Source of the DNA: Pseudomonas sp. W4I3 | Lineage (GTDB): Bacteria > Pseudomonadota > Gammaproteobacteria > Pseudomonadales > Pseudomonadaceae | Direction: 5' to 3' | Length of the DNA: 64,000 bases | Assembly: GCF_030816195.1 (NCBI RefSeq) | Contig: NZ_JAUSXS010000001.1 | Span: forward strand, 3,991,501 to 4,055,500 | Shown: in pieces, positions 1-8,280 of the stretch | Layout of the letters: the number at the start of each line of letters is the position of its first letter | How positions within the stretch are numbered: the first letter of the stretch is position 1 | The notes under the pieces: model-generated | The model's database searches: none | The model's input: only the letters and a program-made list of their open reading frames with translations | What the model was told of the DNA's origin: nothing | Made by a program: the position numbers and the translations under genes

Positions 1-1
1 C

Positions 2-958
2 TACAGCCAGTTCCCTCCCATCGAAAACCCAAGGCGCAGCGGCATGCTGCCCGTGGATGAACTGCATACCTTGTACTGGGAAGAAAGCGGCAACCCCGAG
101 GGCGTGCCGGTGGTTTACCTGCATGGCGGCCCTGGCGAGGGCGCGCCACCGAGCTCGCGACAATTCTGGGACCCCGATCATTACCGAATCGTGCTCTTTG
201 ACCAGCGCGGCGCCCTGCGCTCGACGCCGCTCGCGGCGCGGCGCAACAACACGACCCAAGCGCTGGTGGGCGATATCGAAACGCTGCGTCAACACTTGGG
301 CATCGAGCGCTGGTTGGTCACCGCCGGGTCATGGGGAACGACCCTGGCGCTGGCCTATGGCGAAGCGCACCCGCAGCGCTGCCTGGGTTTTATCCTGCGC
401 GGCGTGTTCCTTGGCACACGTGATGAGATCGACTGGTTCATCCACGGCATGCGGCGATTCTTCCCCAGGGCGCATGAGGACTTCGTCAACCTCATTCCCG
501 AAGCCGAACGCGCCGACCTGCTGCAGGCCTACCTGAACCGCATGACCGGTGAAGACGAGTCGATCCGCATGGAGGCCATTCGCGGCTGGATACGCTACTC
601 GGCGAGTTGCTCGTTGCTGCGCCATGACCCGGAAGGCGTTGAGGAGCAGGCGGCGGACGACGAGACCAGCATCGGCATGGCGACACTGGATGCCTGGTAT
701 TTTCTCAATCATTTATTCCTCGAAGAAGATCAACTGATTCGCGACATCGCGGCGATCCGCCATCTACCCTGCACCCTCGTTCAGGGTGGCCACGATATGA
801 TTGCAACGCCCAACTCCGCTTATCGCTTACATAAAGCATGGCCAGGGTCGGTGCTGAAACTAGTGCCGGACGCTGGCCATTCACCTTCGGAGCCTGGCAT
901 CTTGAGCACGCTGATCGAAGCTACCGAAAAATTCAAAGTTGCCGGGCGCTTTGACTGA
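2..958 (+). CDS. Prolyl aminopeptidase-family (S33) alpha/beta hydrolase, 5' end outside window
   Basis: The reading frame is open from base 2, so the true start probably lies upstream. The first in-window ATG is at 44. The protein has the proline iminopeptidase layout: an oxyanion-hole HGGPG near the N-terminus, DQRG, a nucleophile elbow, an acid in the GGHDMI segment and a C-terminal DAGHSPSEPG histidine. This family releases N-terminal proline from peptides in the cytoplasm. Two positions differ from the family pattern I remember: the elbow reads AGSWG instead of GGSWG (Ser96 counted from base 44), and DQRGALRSTP replaces DQRGCGRSTP. It may therefore be a paralogue with a different substrate. 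It is followed by 427 bp without a gene. Confidence 0.8.
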   Translation, partial: YSQFPPIENPRRSGMLPVDELHTLYWEESGNPEGVPVVYLHGGPGEGAPPSSRQFWDPDHYRIVLFDQRGALRSTPLAARRNNTTQALVGDIETLRQHLGIERWLVTAGSWGTTLALAYGEAHPQRCLGFILRGVFLGTRDEIDWFIHGMRRFFPRAHEDFVNLIPEAERADLLQAYLNRMTGEDESIRMEAIRGWIRYSASCSLLRHDPEGVEEQAADDETSIGMATLDAWYFLNHLFLEEDQLIRDIAAIRHLPCTLVQGGHDMIATPNSAYRLHKAWPGSVLKLVPDAGHSPSEPGILSTLIEATEKFKVAGRFD

Positions 959-1385
959 CACTGAACAAGGCGCGCAGGGGCCGTATTTTTTAGAACCCTT
1001 ACATCACTTGACGGCAGGCTAACTGAACAGCGCCACCAGGAGCGGGCATTAGATTAATTAATATGATGCCGTTAATACTTATGGATTTGCGGTGGAATTG
1101 GGGGACAAGCCTTTGCTTATCGGGCTTCAGCCTATCGGTCTCACAATGCGTAAACACATAGTAGATGGCATAGTTTGGCGTACCGTTTGTTCCTTTTTTC
1201 ATGAAAGTTTTCATATAGGTGTCACAACCTACTGCTACGCTGCCTGTGTCAGAGGGCAGGATCGCCCACTTGGGCGCTATTAAACGGCTCACTGGACGCC
1301 AGGGAATATTCTGAGGACAGAATGATGGGCGGTGCTGATGCAGTGATCTCTGATAATCACTGAATTGTAAAGACATGGAGTTGTT
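959..1385. other. Gene-free stretch upstream of the carbamoyltransferase
   Basis: This 427-bp stretch is visibly richer in A+T than its left neighbour. It marks the change from core-like DNA to the accessory cassette. I see no convincing coding frame, tRNA or repeat. A GGAG ribosome-binding site at 1377-1380 serves the ATG at 1386. A GATAAT hexamer lies near 1352, but no good -35 partner is evident. No copy of the tRNA-Ser 3' end was found here by eye. Confidence 0.6.
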
Positions 1386-3101
1386 ATGATTATTTTAGGA
1401 ATTACTAACAATGATTTATCAGGTGCCTGCCTTGTCCGCGACGACCACATTCTCTCTGCGGTGAGCGAAGAACGTTTCACCCGTATCAAAGATGACAAAG
1501 TCTGGCCTGCGCAATCTATTTCGTTTGTACTGGCTGAGGGCGGTATGAGCTTGGAGGACGTAGACTACGTAGCCTATGGTTGGAACGCAGGCTTCACCGC
1601 TGAAAAGCATTTACCTTTATATTTTGACCGCATTGTAGATGAAGTAAAAAACAACCCTGATGGGCTACCACTTTTTCGACAACGCATTGTTGACGAAATA
1701 TCCAACGATAAAGAAAAAAGAGCTGAGTTCGATAAGTTTATTTCAGACCATGCGTTGTCTGCCTACTACATAGATCACCATGAATGTCACGCATTGGGTG
1801 CTTATGTATGCTCCCCCTTCGATGAAGCTTTAACCCTAACATGTGATGGGCGAGGTGATTTCCAATCGCTGACGCTGACACATTACACACCCAACGAAAC
1901 CACGATATTACAGCGTGAAACAAGCATCGACAGTTTGGGGTACTTCTACGGGCGTATCACCCATCTGATGGGTTACAAACCTAACCGTCACGAAGGCAAG
2001 ATCACAGGCTTGGCTGCCTTCGGCGACCCTGAAAAATTGCTGCCCGTCATGCAGCAAATGATTGATGTCGAGGGCGGACGCATCAGGGCCAAATGCGGGG
2101 ATCTTTTCCTACCTTCGTATAATGGTTACAGCGACACGCTGCAATCTTTACTAGCAAATGAAAAACCGGAAGATATCGCAGCCGCCGTTCAACGCCACGT
2201 TGAAGACATGCTTGTTACAGTCGTAACTTACCATTTAGACAGACTAGGCAGTCGTAATCTATGCTTAGCGGGTGGTGTATTCGGCAACGTAAAGCTTAAC
2301 CAGCGTTTACGAGAAATCCCCAACGTGAATAACGTCTATGTGCTGCCCTGCATGGGAGACGGCGGTCTGGCACTGGCCGCTGCAGTGGGTACCGCTTACC
2401 TGGAAAATGGCACTCGATTCAAAAACCCGGCAATGACGCTGGGCCCAGCGGCACGTAGCGTTTCGCAAAACATAAACCTCATAAATCGCGACTACCCTGA
2501 ATTGGGCTATCACAACCCCACTAACATCATTGAGACGCTCGTAGACGCCTTAATGGAAAACCAGGTTCTGGGAATGTTTAAAGGAAAAATGGAATTTGGT
2601 CCGAGGTCGCTATGCAACAGAAGCATTGTTTACCATGCCAAAGATGCAGATGTGAACGACTGGCTCAATAAGCGTATGCACCGGACCGAGTTCATGCCAT
2701 TTGGCCCCGTGACCGCTGTCGAACAGGCCGCAGAATGCTATGTCGGCTGGACCGAAGAGCATGTTGCCGCAGACACCATGACGATGACCTATGATTGCCA
2801 TCCGCAATTTATCGAGGCCAGCCCCGCCGTTGTGCATGTTGACGGTACTGCCAGACCGCAGGTAATTCGTCCTGAGGCAGATGGATTCATGCATAAGCTT
2901 CTCAATGCCTGGCACGTTCGAACAGGGCAGTCCGCGTTGATAAATACGTCTTTCAATCGTCATGAAGAGCCGATTGTATGCACTTCACAGGATGCCTTGG
3001 CTGCCCTTAAAGAAGGCATGGTCGATTTGGTAGTCATGAGTGAGTCGTTAATCATCTGGCGTAAAAACAAGAACAGTTTTGCCTTGCAGCGCTTTGAGTA
3101 A
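1386..3101 (+). CDS. Carbamoyltransferase, NodU/CmcH/TobZ family
   Basis: Members of this family carry out ATP- and carbamoyl-phosphate-dependent O-carbamoylation of small molecules such as antibiotics or Nod factors. The protein has 571 residues. The N-terminal Kae1-like ASKHA domain carries HHECH at residues 131-135, corresponding to the HxxxH metal or carbamoyl-phosphate motif. DGRGD (about 154-158), LAGGVFGN (about 294-301) and a GDGG segment with Asp325 follow. The C-terminal YrdC-like domain contains MEFGPRSLCNRSI (about 402-414) and NTSFN. The start has GGAG five bases upstream. The gene heads an AT-richer cassette with an MFS transporter, a HAD phosphatase and a YdcF-like protein. The acceptor substrate cannot be read from the sequence. 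Confidence 0.88.
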   Translation: MIILGITNNDLSGACLVRDDHILSAVSEERFTRIKDDKVWPAQSISFVLAEGGMSLEDVDYVAYGWNAGFTAEKHLPLYFDRIVDEVKNNPDGLPLFRQRIVDEISNDKEKRAEFDKFISDHALSAYYIDHHECHALGAYVCSPFDEALTLTCDGRGDFQSLTLTHYTPNETTILQRETSIDSLGYFYGRITHLMGYKPNRHEGKITGLAAFGDPEKLLPVMQQMIDVEGGRIRAKCGDLFLPSYNGYSDTLQSLLANEKPEDIAAAVQRHVEDMLVTVVTYHLDRLGSRNLCLAGGVFGNVKLNQRLREIPNVNNVYVLPCMGDGGLALAAAVGTAYLENGTRFKNPAMTLGPAARSVSQNINLINRDYPELGYHNPTNIIETLVDALMENQVLGMFKGKMEFGPRSLCNRSIVYHAKDADVNDWLNKRMHRTEFMPFGPVTAVEQAAECYVGWTEEHVAADTMTMTYDCHPQFIEASPAVVHVDGTARPQVIRPEADGFMHKLLNAWHVRTGQSALINTSFNRHEEPIVCTSQDALAALKEGMVDLVVMSESLIIWRKNKNSFALQRFE

Positions 3102-3115
3102 AACCGACATGCCTA

Positions 3116-3138
3116 GGGGCTTTTCAAGCCCCTTTTTT
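3116..3138 (+). terminator. Rho-independent terminator after the carbamoyltransferase gene
   Basis: A perfect 7-bp stem GGGGCTT / AAGCCCC with a 3-nt loop is followed by six T residues. It lies 15 bp after the carbamoyltransferase stop and before the MFS start. It would separate or attenuate transcription between the two genes. Confidence 0.85.
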
Positions 3139-3177
3139 CCCAGAATGGGTGTTCAACGGTGTTTATGTGGTGACCCG

Positions 3178-4353
3178 ATGTACCTTATATTTTTTGGTTT
3201 CTTTGCAGCCGAGGGCATTATTTATCCCTTCTGGCCAACCTGGCTAGACACGCTCGGGTTTAGCGCCAGTCAGATCGGTTTGCTGATCGCGGCAGCGTAT
3301 TGGCCTCAGATTGTAACCGGGGTATTGATTACCTATGCCGCGGACTGGCGCATCGATCAAATTTACCTGGCCGCACTGCTCAGTTTTTCAGCAGCAGTCA
3401 GCACGTTACTGTTTTATTTTCTACCCGCTTCCCTGTTCACTTTTATCGCGTTAAGCATCTCGTTCGGCGGACTGTGGATGGTCGTACTGCCGCTGTCGGA
3501 GTCGTATCTGCTTAAACGCGATAAGCAATCCATTCAAAATTATGGCTGGGTAAGAGCAGTTGGCTCTTCAGCCTTTATTTTAACGTCAACACTTGGCGGT
3601 GTTTTTTTTACTGTTTATGGGCTCTCGTGGGTGCCTGTCAGCGTTGCAGCAAGCATGATTTTTACGGCGCTGAGTTGTTTATGGTTAAGACATCAGGTCC
3701 CGAATGTAAGCGCCTCTGATAATACTCAGCGCGCTAAAAAACCAGACTGGCGGCGGCTATTCGAAAACAAAACGCTGCTATTGGCAATTGCGTCTGCAAG
3801 CATTATTCAGTTAAGCCACACCTTATATTTTGCTACAGCCTCAATAAACTGGGGACTTAAAGGTCATTCATCGACCACCATTGGATTATTTTGGTCAATT
3901 GCTGTGATTGCTGAGATCACCTACTTTGCGTTCTCAAATAAAATTTTAAAGTTCTTCTCTCCTTTATCCATTGTCGTTTTGTCCAGCTTATGTGCATCGC
4001 TTCGCTGGGCGTTTTTCTCTAACAGCGACGCCCTATCACTCATCATCATAGGGCAATGCATGCACGCTCTGAGTTTTGCTGCTTATCACACGGCGATTAT
4101 GCGCTTTATCCGCGACCACGCTCCGCAGGACATACAGACTTTAACTCAGGGATTCTATTATTCTTTCGCAGTCGCGGTACCCATGGGGATAGCCACGCCT
4201 TTTTCCGGCTATCTTTACCAGAAAATACCCAATGGGTCTTTTTATGTAATGGCCACCATCGCCTTACTCGGCGCGCTACTGGCCTTAATTGCTTACCAAA
4301 AAATGCGGAACTCCAAGCATGACGATACACACGTTTACGGCGGTCTGTTTTGA
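3178..4353 (+). CDS. MFS transporter, HcaT-like (3-phenylpropionate transporter type)
   Basis: The protein has 391 residues from the ATG at 3178, with about twelve hydrophobic segments. It opens directly with a membrane segment (MYLIFFGFFAAEGIIYPFWP), as in the MFS_1-like/HcaT group. The frame is open upstream to a TTG at 3079, but that would run through the terminator hairpin and add a non-membrane leader, so 3178 is preferred (an ATG at 3145 is also possible). The 3' end overlaps the next gene by 35 bp, so the two are probably co-transcribed. Located in the inner membrane, it plausibly moves the product or precursor of the cassette; direction and substrate are unknown. Confidence 0.8.
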   Translation: MYLIFFGFFAAEGIIYPFWPTWLDTLGFSASQIGLLIAAAYWPQIVTGVLITYAADWRIDQIYLAALLSFSAAVSTLLFYFLPASLFTFIALSISFGGLWMVVLPLSESYLLKRDKQSIQNYGWVRAVGSSAFILTSTLGGVFFTVYGLSWVPVSVAASMIFTALSCLWLRHQVPNVSASDNTQRAKKPDWRRLFENKTLLLAIASASIIQLSHTLYFATASINWGLKGHSSTTIGLFWSIAVIAEITYFAFSNKILKFFSPLSIVVLSSLCASLRWAFFSNSDALSLIIIGQCMHALSFAAYHTAIMRFIRDHAPQDIQTLTQGFYYSFAVAVPMGIATPFSGYLYQKIPNGSFYVMATIALLGALLALIAYQKMRNSKHDDTHVYGGLF

Positions 4354-5026
4354 TATGGACGGCGTCCTTATCCAGTCACGCGACGTTATTGAACATGCCT
4401 GGAGCAGCGTGGCGCGCAAATATGGCGTTGAAATTAGCCAGGATTTTATCCATGAGCATATCCATGGTCGACCAGGGGAGTATACGCTTGACGCTCTATT
4501 CCCCAGCTTTGATCAACCAACCCGTCGCATTATCAAAGAACAAGTAGATGCGGCCGAAGAGGTGGCAGTCTGTTCGTTGGTGCCTGGGGTGGCAACGCTA
4601 ATTTCACACTTGCGGGAACGATCAGTGCCGTTGGCGCTGGTAACCAGTAGCTGGCCCGCTCGTATCGCCTATGTGCTCAATCATCATAGGCTGGAAACTG
4701 CCTTTGAATGTATTGTCTCACGCGAAGATGTCAGCAGTGGAAAGCCCGCCCCTGACTGCTATCAGCTAGCGGCTCGAAAACTGAACAACCCCATCAATGA
4801 GTGCCTTGTCTTCGAAGACTCCGTAAGCGGTGTCCAGTCGGCGGTTAGCAGCGGCGCAATTTGCCTCGGTATTGGTCACGACGTTTCGCTGCGCAACCAC
4901 GGCGCCAAATCGGTGTACGCCGATTTTAACGCTCTGCCCACGATAGAAAGCTCGACACCAACCTCTCGGCTTACTGAAAACGGCTTGGTTCTCGGTAGCC
5001 ATAGTTCCAGGAGATCACCTTCTTAA
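4319..5026 (+). CDS. HAD-superfamily hydrolase, subfamily IA (phosphoglucomutase/phosphatase type)
   Basis: The protein has 235 residues and all HAD motifs: FDMDGVL with nucleophile Asp12 and acid/base Asp14, TSSW (motif II), GKPAPD (Lys of motif III) and VFEDSVSG (motif IV). A helical cap follows motif I. It is predicted to be a cytoplasmic phosphatase or beta-phosphoglucomutase-like enzyme on a small phosphorylated metabolite. The start at 4319 was chosen because the alignable core begins there; an earlier in-frame codon at 4289 only adds ten residues. It overlaps the MFS gene and its stop (TAA) overlaps the next start (TAATG), indicating translational coupling. Confidence 0.85.
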   Translation: MTIHTFTAVCFDMDGVLIQSRDVIEHAWSSVARKYGVEISQDFIHEHIHGRPGEYTLDALFPSFDQPTRRIIKEQVDAAEEVAVCSLVPGVATLISHLRERSVPLALVTSSWPARIAYVLNHHRLETAFECIVSREDVSSGKPAPDCYQLAARKLNNPINECLVFEDSVSGVQSAVSSGAICLGIGHDVSLRNHGAKSVYADFNALPTIESSTPTSRLTENGLVLGSHSSRRSPS

Positions 5027-5655
5027 TGACATCCACACTGAAATATGCCGCTATTCTTTGGGAGTACTTATCTGAAGGGCGTCAGCATGACACCTGTGAT
5101 TTGCTAGTAGTCTGTGGGTCGTACGATCTTCGCGTCTGCGATTACGCGTGTGAATTGCTTCGCAAGGGCGTCGCTGGACACCTGGTGTTCACAGGCAATA
5201 CGGGCAATTGGACGAGACATTTATGGGACAAGACGGAAGCCGAGGTTTTCGCTCAGCGCGCGCTGGATCTCGGAGTGCTACAGGAGCAATTCAGCCTGGA
5301 AAAACGAGCAACTAACTTTGCTGAAAACATCGCTTTCACCAAAGAAATGTTTCCACAAATACAAAGTGCTACGTTTCTTACCAAGCCCAACTCAATCCGC
5401 CGAGTAAAGCTGACGTTACCTATCCAGTGGCCGGGCCTTGATGCATGGGTTGATGCTCCGAGCTACTGTTTCCCTGAACAGACTTCCAATCAGGTCGGGG
5501 TGCTTGGATTAATCGATGAAATGGTGGGTGATATACAGCGCATTATGCTGTATCCAAACAAGGGATTTCAGATCGAAGAAGAGTTACCAAAAAAAGTCGA
5601 GGCTGCTTGGAAGCACTTGATTGAGCTGGGCTTTACCAATCACCTGGCCCGTTAG
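5026..5655 (+). CDS. YdcF/SanA-like (DUF218) family protein
   Basis: The protein has 209 residues. It carries the DUF218/YdcF-like pattern: a hydrophobic strand ending in a VVCGSYD motif, a Gly-Thr segment (HLVFTGNTGN), a conserved acidic Glu in the DKTEAEVFAQ helix and an SLEKRATNFAENI motif. No signal peptide or membrane anchor is present, so it is the cytoplasmic YdcF type rather than the membrane-anchored SanA type. Biochemical function is unsettled; some members bind nucleotides. It is coupled to the HAD gene by a one-base overlap and ends the cassette. It lies about 150 bp from the 3' end of the tRNA-Ser gene. Confidence 0.72.
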   Translation: MTSTLKYAAILWEYLSEGRQHDTCDLLVVCGSYDLRVCDYACELLRKGVAGHLVFTGNTGNWTRHLWDKTEAEVFAQRALDLGVLQEQFSLEKRATNFAENIAFTKEMFPQIQSATFLTKPNSIRRVKLTLPIQWPGLDAWVDAPSYCFPEQTSNQVGVLGLIDEMVGDIQRIMLYPNKGFQIEEELPKKVEAAWKHLIELGFTNHLAR

Positions 5656-5771
5656 TATCACGCGCACGTATCACTTCGTAGAGTCTACGAGGCCTCTTCA
5701 ACCGGACTGCCGGCGCAGCCCAGGCAGGAAGGATTCTTAATGTTGGCTTCATCTCGCTACCCCAGAAGCGC

Positions 5772-5797
5772 AAAAGCCCCGCAATCGCGGGGCTTTT
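5772..5797 (-). terminator. Terminator downstream of tRNA-Ser (symmetric)
   Basis: An 11-bp perfect stem AAAAGCCCCGC / GCGGGGCTTTT with a 4-nt loop. On the minus strand it ends in a T run just after the tRNA. Its symmetry would also terminate rightward transcription from the carbamoyltransferase cassette. Confidence 0.85.
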
Positions 5798-5807
5798 GTG
5801 TAAATCT

Positions 5808-5898
5808 TGGCGGGAAACCAGGGATTCGAACCCTGGGAACGCTATTAACGTTCGCCGGTTTTCAAGACCGGTGCATTCAACCACTCTGCCAATTTCCC
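5808..5898 (-). tRNA. tRNA-Ser (anticodon UGA)
   Basis: Read on the minus strand, the 91-nt sequence begins GGGAAATTGGCAGAGTGG and ends GGTTTCCCGCCA, with CCA encoded. The 7-bp acceptor stem pairs GGGAAAT-type bases with GTTTCCC. The anticodon loop is CTTGAAA flanked by CCGGT/ACCGG, giving anticodon TGA. A long variable arm (GAACG...CGTTC) and a GGTTCGAATCC T-loop are as expected for serine tRNA. Its 3' end faces the AT-richer cassette, the usual side for island integration. Confidence 0.96.
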
Positions 5899-6050
5899 TT
5901 GTGCGTCACAGGATTATCATAGCTCATCCCGTCTCAGCGGGCGCCATAATACCCGAATGAAACACACTGTCAAACTCTCTGCATAGCTTGTTACAGAGCG
6001 TCTGTTATGATCTTTGCGACTGAACGTTTCAAAACTGAAGGAGTGTCGCC

Positions 6051-6722
6051 ATGCGCGAACAGAATTACGCAGTGAATGGCAACGCGCAGGCTGAGCAGCT
6101 TGAAGTCAGCCGCGTCTTGCGCAACACGTACGGCCTGCTCGCCCTTACCCTCGCATTCAGCGGCGTGATGGCTTACGTGGCCCAGCAGATGCGCGTCGGT
6201 TACCCGAATATCTTTGTCGTGTTGATCGGCTTCTATGGTCTGTTCTTCCTGACCAACAAGCTGCGCGACTCGGCCTGGGGCCTGGTGTCGGCGTTTGCCT
6301 TGACCGGCTTCATGGGCTTTATCCTCGGCCCGATCCTCAACCGTTACCTCGGCATGGCCGGCGGCGCGGAAGTGGTCAGCTCGGCATTTGCCATGACCGC
6401 GTTGGTGTTTGGTGGCCTGTCGGCGTACGTGCTGATCAGCCGCAAGGACATGAGCTTCCTGGGCGGCTTCATTACCGCTGGCTTCTTCGTGTTGCTGGCA
6501 GCTGTGGTAGCCGGCATGTTCTTCCAGATCAGCGGCCTGCAACTGGCGATCAGCGCAGGTTTCGTGCTGTTCTCCTCGGTGTGCATCCTGTTCCAGACCA
6601 GCGCCATCATCCACGGTGGTGAGCGTAACTACATCATGGCCACCATCAGCCTGTATGTGTCGATCTACAACCTGTTTATCAGCCTGTTGCAGATCTTCGG
6701 CATCATGAGCCGTGACGACTGA
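6051..6722 (+). CDS. Bax inhibitor-1/YccA family membrane protein
   Basis: The protein has 223 residues with seven predicted hydrophobic segments after a hydrophilic N-terminus of about 25 residues. This matches the BI-1/YccA family of inner-membrane proteins (E. coli YccA modulates the FtsH protease). The start follows a GAAGGAG ribosome-binding site. The gene is transcribed alone and ends at a strong bidirectional terminator shared with convergent murB. In P. aeruginosa, as I recall it, a homologue also sits beside a tRNA-Ser. Confidence 0.9.
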   Translation: MREQNYAVNGNAQAEQLEVSRVLRNTYGLLALTLAFSGVMAYVAQQMRVGYPNIFVVLIGFYGLFFLTNKLRDSAWGLVSAFALTGFMGFILGPILNRYLGMAGGAEVVSSAFAMTALVFGGLSAYVLISRKDMSFLGGFITAGFFVLLAAVVAGMFFQISGLQLAISAGFVLFSSVCILFQTSAIIHGGERNYIMATISLYVSIYNLFISLLQIFGIMSRDD

Positions 6723-6740
6723 TTTGTTAAGGTCGTAAAA

Positions 6741-6772
6741 AAATGCCCCGTATCGCGAGATACGGGGCATTT
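6741..6772. terminator. Bidirectional terminator between yccA-like gene and murB
   Basis: Stem AAATGCCCCGTATC / GATACGGGGCATTT, 14 bp, with loop GCGA. Located between convergent genes and flanked by A and T runs. Confidence 0.9.
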
Positions 6773-6796
6773 TCATTTCTGCGGCGCAGGGACGGA

Positions 6797-7816
6797 TCAG
6801 TACTGGTTGGGTTCCATCTCAAGCACTACCCCGAAGCGCTCGGCGATATCCTGCTGGATACGCAGCGCCAGGTTGGCAATGTCACGGCCGGTGGCCGTGC
6901 CATAGTTGACCAGCACCAGCGCTTGCATTTTATGCACGCCAGCATCGCCTTCGCGAAAGCCCTTCCATCCCGCCTTGTCGATCAGCCAACCGGCGGCGAG
7001 TTTGGCCTGCCCGTCTGCCTGAGGGTAGGCCACCAAATCCGGGTACTGGCTTTTCAGCTCAACAGCCAAGGCTTGGGGCACGAGAGGGTTTTTGAAGAAA
7101 CTGCCGGCATTGCCCAGCTCTGCCGGGTCCGGCAATTTTTCGCGGCGAATGCTGCAAATCGCCCGGCTCACATCCGCCGGCGTGGCGTCGGTAATCCCCT
7201 GCCCGGCCAGGCGCTGCTGCACCGGGCCGTAGTCGAGTTTCAGGTGGCTGGCGCGGCTCAGGGCAAAGCGGACCCGCAGGATCACCCAACGCCCGACTTC
7301 ATGTTTGAACAGACTGTCGCGGTAGGCAAACCTGCATTCCTGCAGGCTGAAGTCCCGCAGTTCACCGCTCTGGCGATCCAGTGCCGTGAGGCCGGCAAAC
7401 ACGTCCTTGATTTCAACGCCGTACGCGCCGATGTTTTGCATGGGCGCCGCACCCACCGTGCCGGGGATGAGGCTGAGGTTTTCCAGGCCGCAAAAACCCT
7501 GTTCAAGGGTCCACAATACAAAGGGATGCCAGGCTTCGCCCGCTTCGGCTTCGACCACTACGTGCACGCCGTCGTCGTGCAGCACGCGAATACCCTGGGT
7601 CGCCATGCGCAACACCAGGGCCGGCACGTCCTGGGTCAGCAGCAGGTTGCTGCCGCCGCCGATCACCAGCAGCGGCACACGGTGCGCCTCGGCGTAGGCC
7701 AGGGCTTGCTGCACATCGGCATCACTGCGGGCCTCGGCAAACAGTTGGGCGCGCACCTCGATGCCAAAGCTGTTGAACGGCTTGAGCGATACCTGCGCCT
7801 GTACTTGCAAGGTCAT
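6797..7816 (-). CDS. murB: UDP-N-acetylenolpyruvoylglucosamine reductase
   Basis: This FAD/NADPH enzyme reduces UDP-GlcNAc-enolpyruvate to UDP-MurNAc, the second committed step of peptidoglycan precursor synthesis in the cytoplasm. The protein has 339 residues. The FAD-binding segment VIGGGSNLLL, the IGAYGVEI motif and the catalytic-serine region NAGSFFKNP are visible, which is the type I MurB pattern. The start overlaps the phosphatase stop by 4 bp. It is the last gene of the minus-strand envelope operon and ends at the bidirectional terminator. Confidence 0.97.
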   Translation of the reverse strand: MTLQVQAQVSLKPFNSFGIEVRAQLFAEARSDADVQQALAYAEAHRVPLLVIGGGSNLLLTQDVPALVLRMATQGIRVLHDDGVHVVVEAEAGEAWHPFVLWTLEQGFCGLENLSLIPGTVGAAPMQNIGAYGVEIKDVFAGLTALDRQSGELRDFSLQECRFAYRDSLFKHEVGRWVILRVRFALSRASHLKLDYGPVQQRLAGQGITDATPADVSRAICSIRREKLPDPAELGNAGSFFKNPLVPQALAVELKSQYPDLVAYPQADGQAKLAAGWLIDKAGWKGFREGDAGVHKMQALVLVNYGTATGRDIANLALRIQQDIAERFGVVLEMEPNQY

Positions 7817-8280
7817 AACCGCCCCTTCAATTCGATCACCAATAAATCACAGGCACGCTCGATCAGGTCCAGGACCCGCTCAAAACCCTGGTCGCCTTCA
7901 TAATAAGGATCTGGCACTTCTTCCACTTCGCCCTCGAAGCGGTGCAGGAACAAATCCAGCTGCGCCTTGCCCTGTGTTGGCTGCATGGCCTTGAGGTTGC
8001 GCAGGTTGCTGTGGTCCATGGCCAGGATCAGGTCATAGCGCGCAAAGTCGGCGCGGGAGACCTGTTGGGCACGCTGGGATGACAAGTCATAACCTCGCGC
8101 CAGTGCCGCACGTTGGCTGCGCTGATCCGGTGGGTTGCCGACATGCCATTCGCCAGTGCCTGCTGATGCCACTTCAACCTGACCGGCCAAACCGGCGTCG
8201 CGCAGCTTATGGCGCAAGACGCCTTCGGCAGTGGGCGAGCGGCAGATATTGCCCAGGCAGACAAACAGGACCTCCATCAA
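7813..8280 (-). CDS. Low-molecular-weight protein-tyrosine phosphatase
   Basis: The protein has 155 residues. The signature P-loop CLGNICRS near the N-terminus provides the CX5R(S) catalytic cysteine and arginine, and the C-terminal DPYYEG supplies the acid Asp of the DP loop. It dephosphorylates phosphotyrosine proteins; related enzymes act with BY-kinases in exopolysaccharide control, but no kinase is encoded nearby. Two adjacent ATG codons (8280 and 8277) are possible starts. It overlaps kdsB by 4 bp and murB by 4 bp, so translational coupling within the operon is likely. Confidence 0.93.
   Translation of the reverse strand: MMEVLFVCLGNICRSPTAEGVLRHKLRDAGLAGQVEVASAGTGEWHVGNPPDQRSQRAALARGYDLSSQRAQQVSRADFARYDLILAMDHSNLRNLKAMQPTQGKAQLDLFLHRFEGEVEEVPDPYYEGDQGFERVLDLIERACDLLVIELKGRL

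Noticed and set aside
1288..1310. CCAGGGA near 1300 as an attachment-site copy of the tRNA-Ser 3' end
   Set aside because: Only seven bases match and the surrounding sequence differs, so it is expected by chance.
999..1376. Minus-strand frame of 125 codons before the carbamoyltransferase
   Set aside because: No family resemblance, no ribosome-binding site, and composition unlike either neighbour's coding sequence.
3079..3177. Extended N-terminus of the MFS transporter from a TTG codon
   Set aside because: It would cross a strong terminator hairpin and place a cysteine-rich non-membrane leader before the first membrane segment.
6743..7903. Long open frame opposite murB (386 codons on the plus strand)
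   Set aside because: It is antisense to a clear MurB, has no recognisable motif and shows the Ala/Gly/His/Gln-rich composition of frames opposite high-GC genes. Similar long shadows opposite serS (33371-34897), ftsK (37295-39187), clpA (42309-44015) and idh (47319-49298) were rejected for the same reason.
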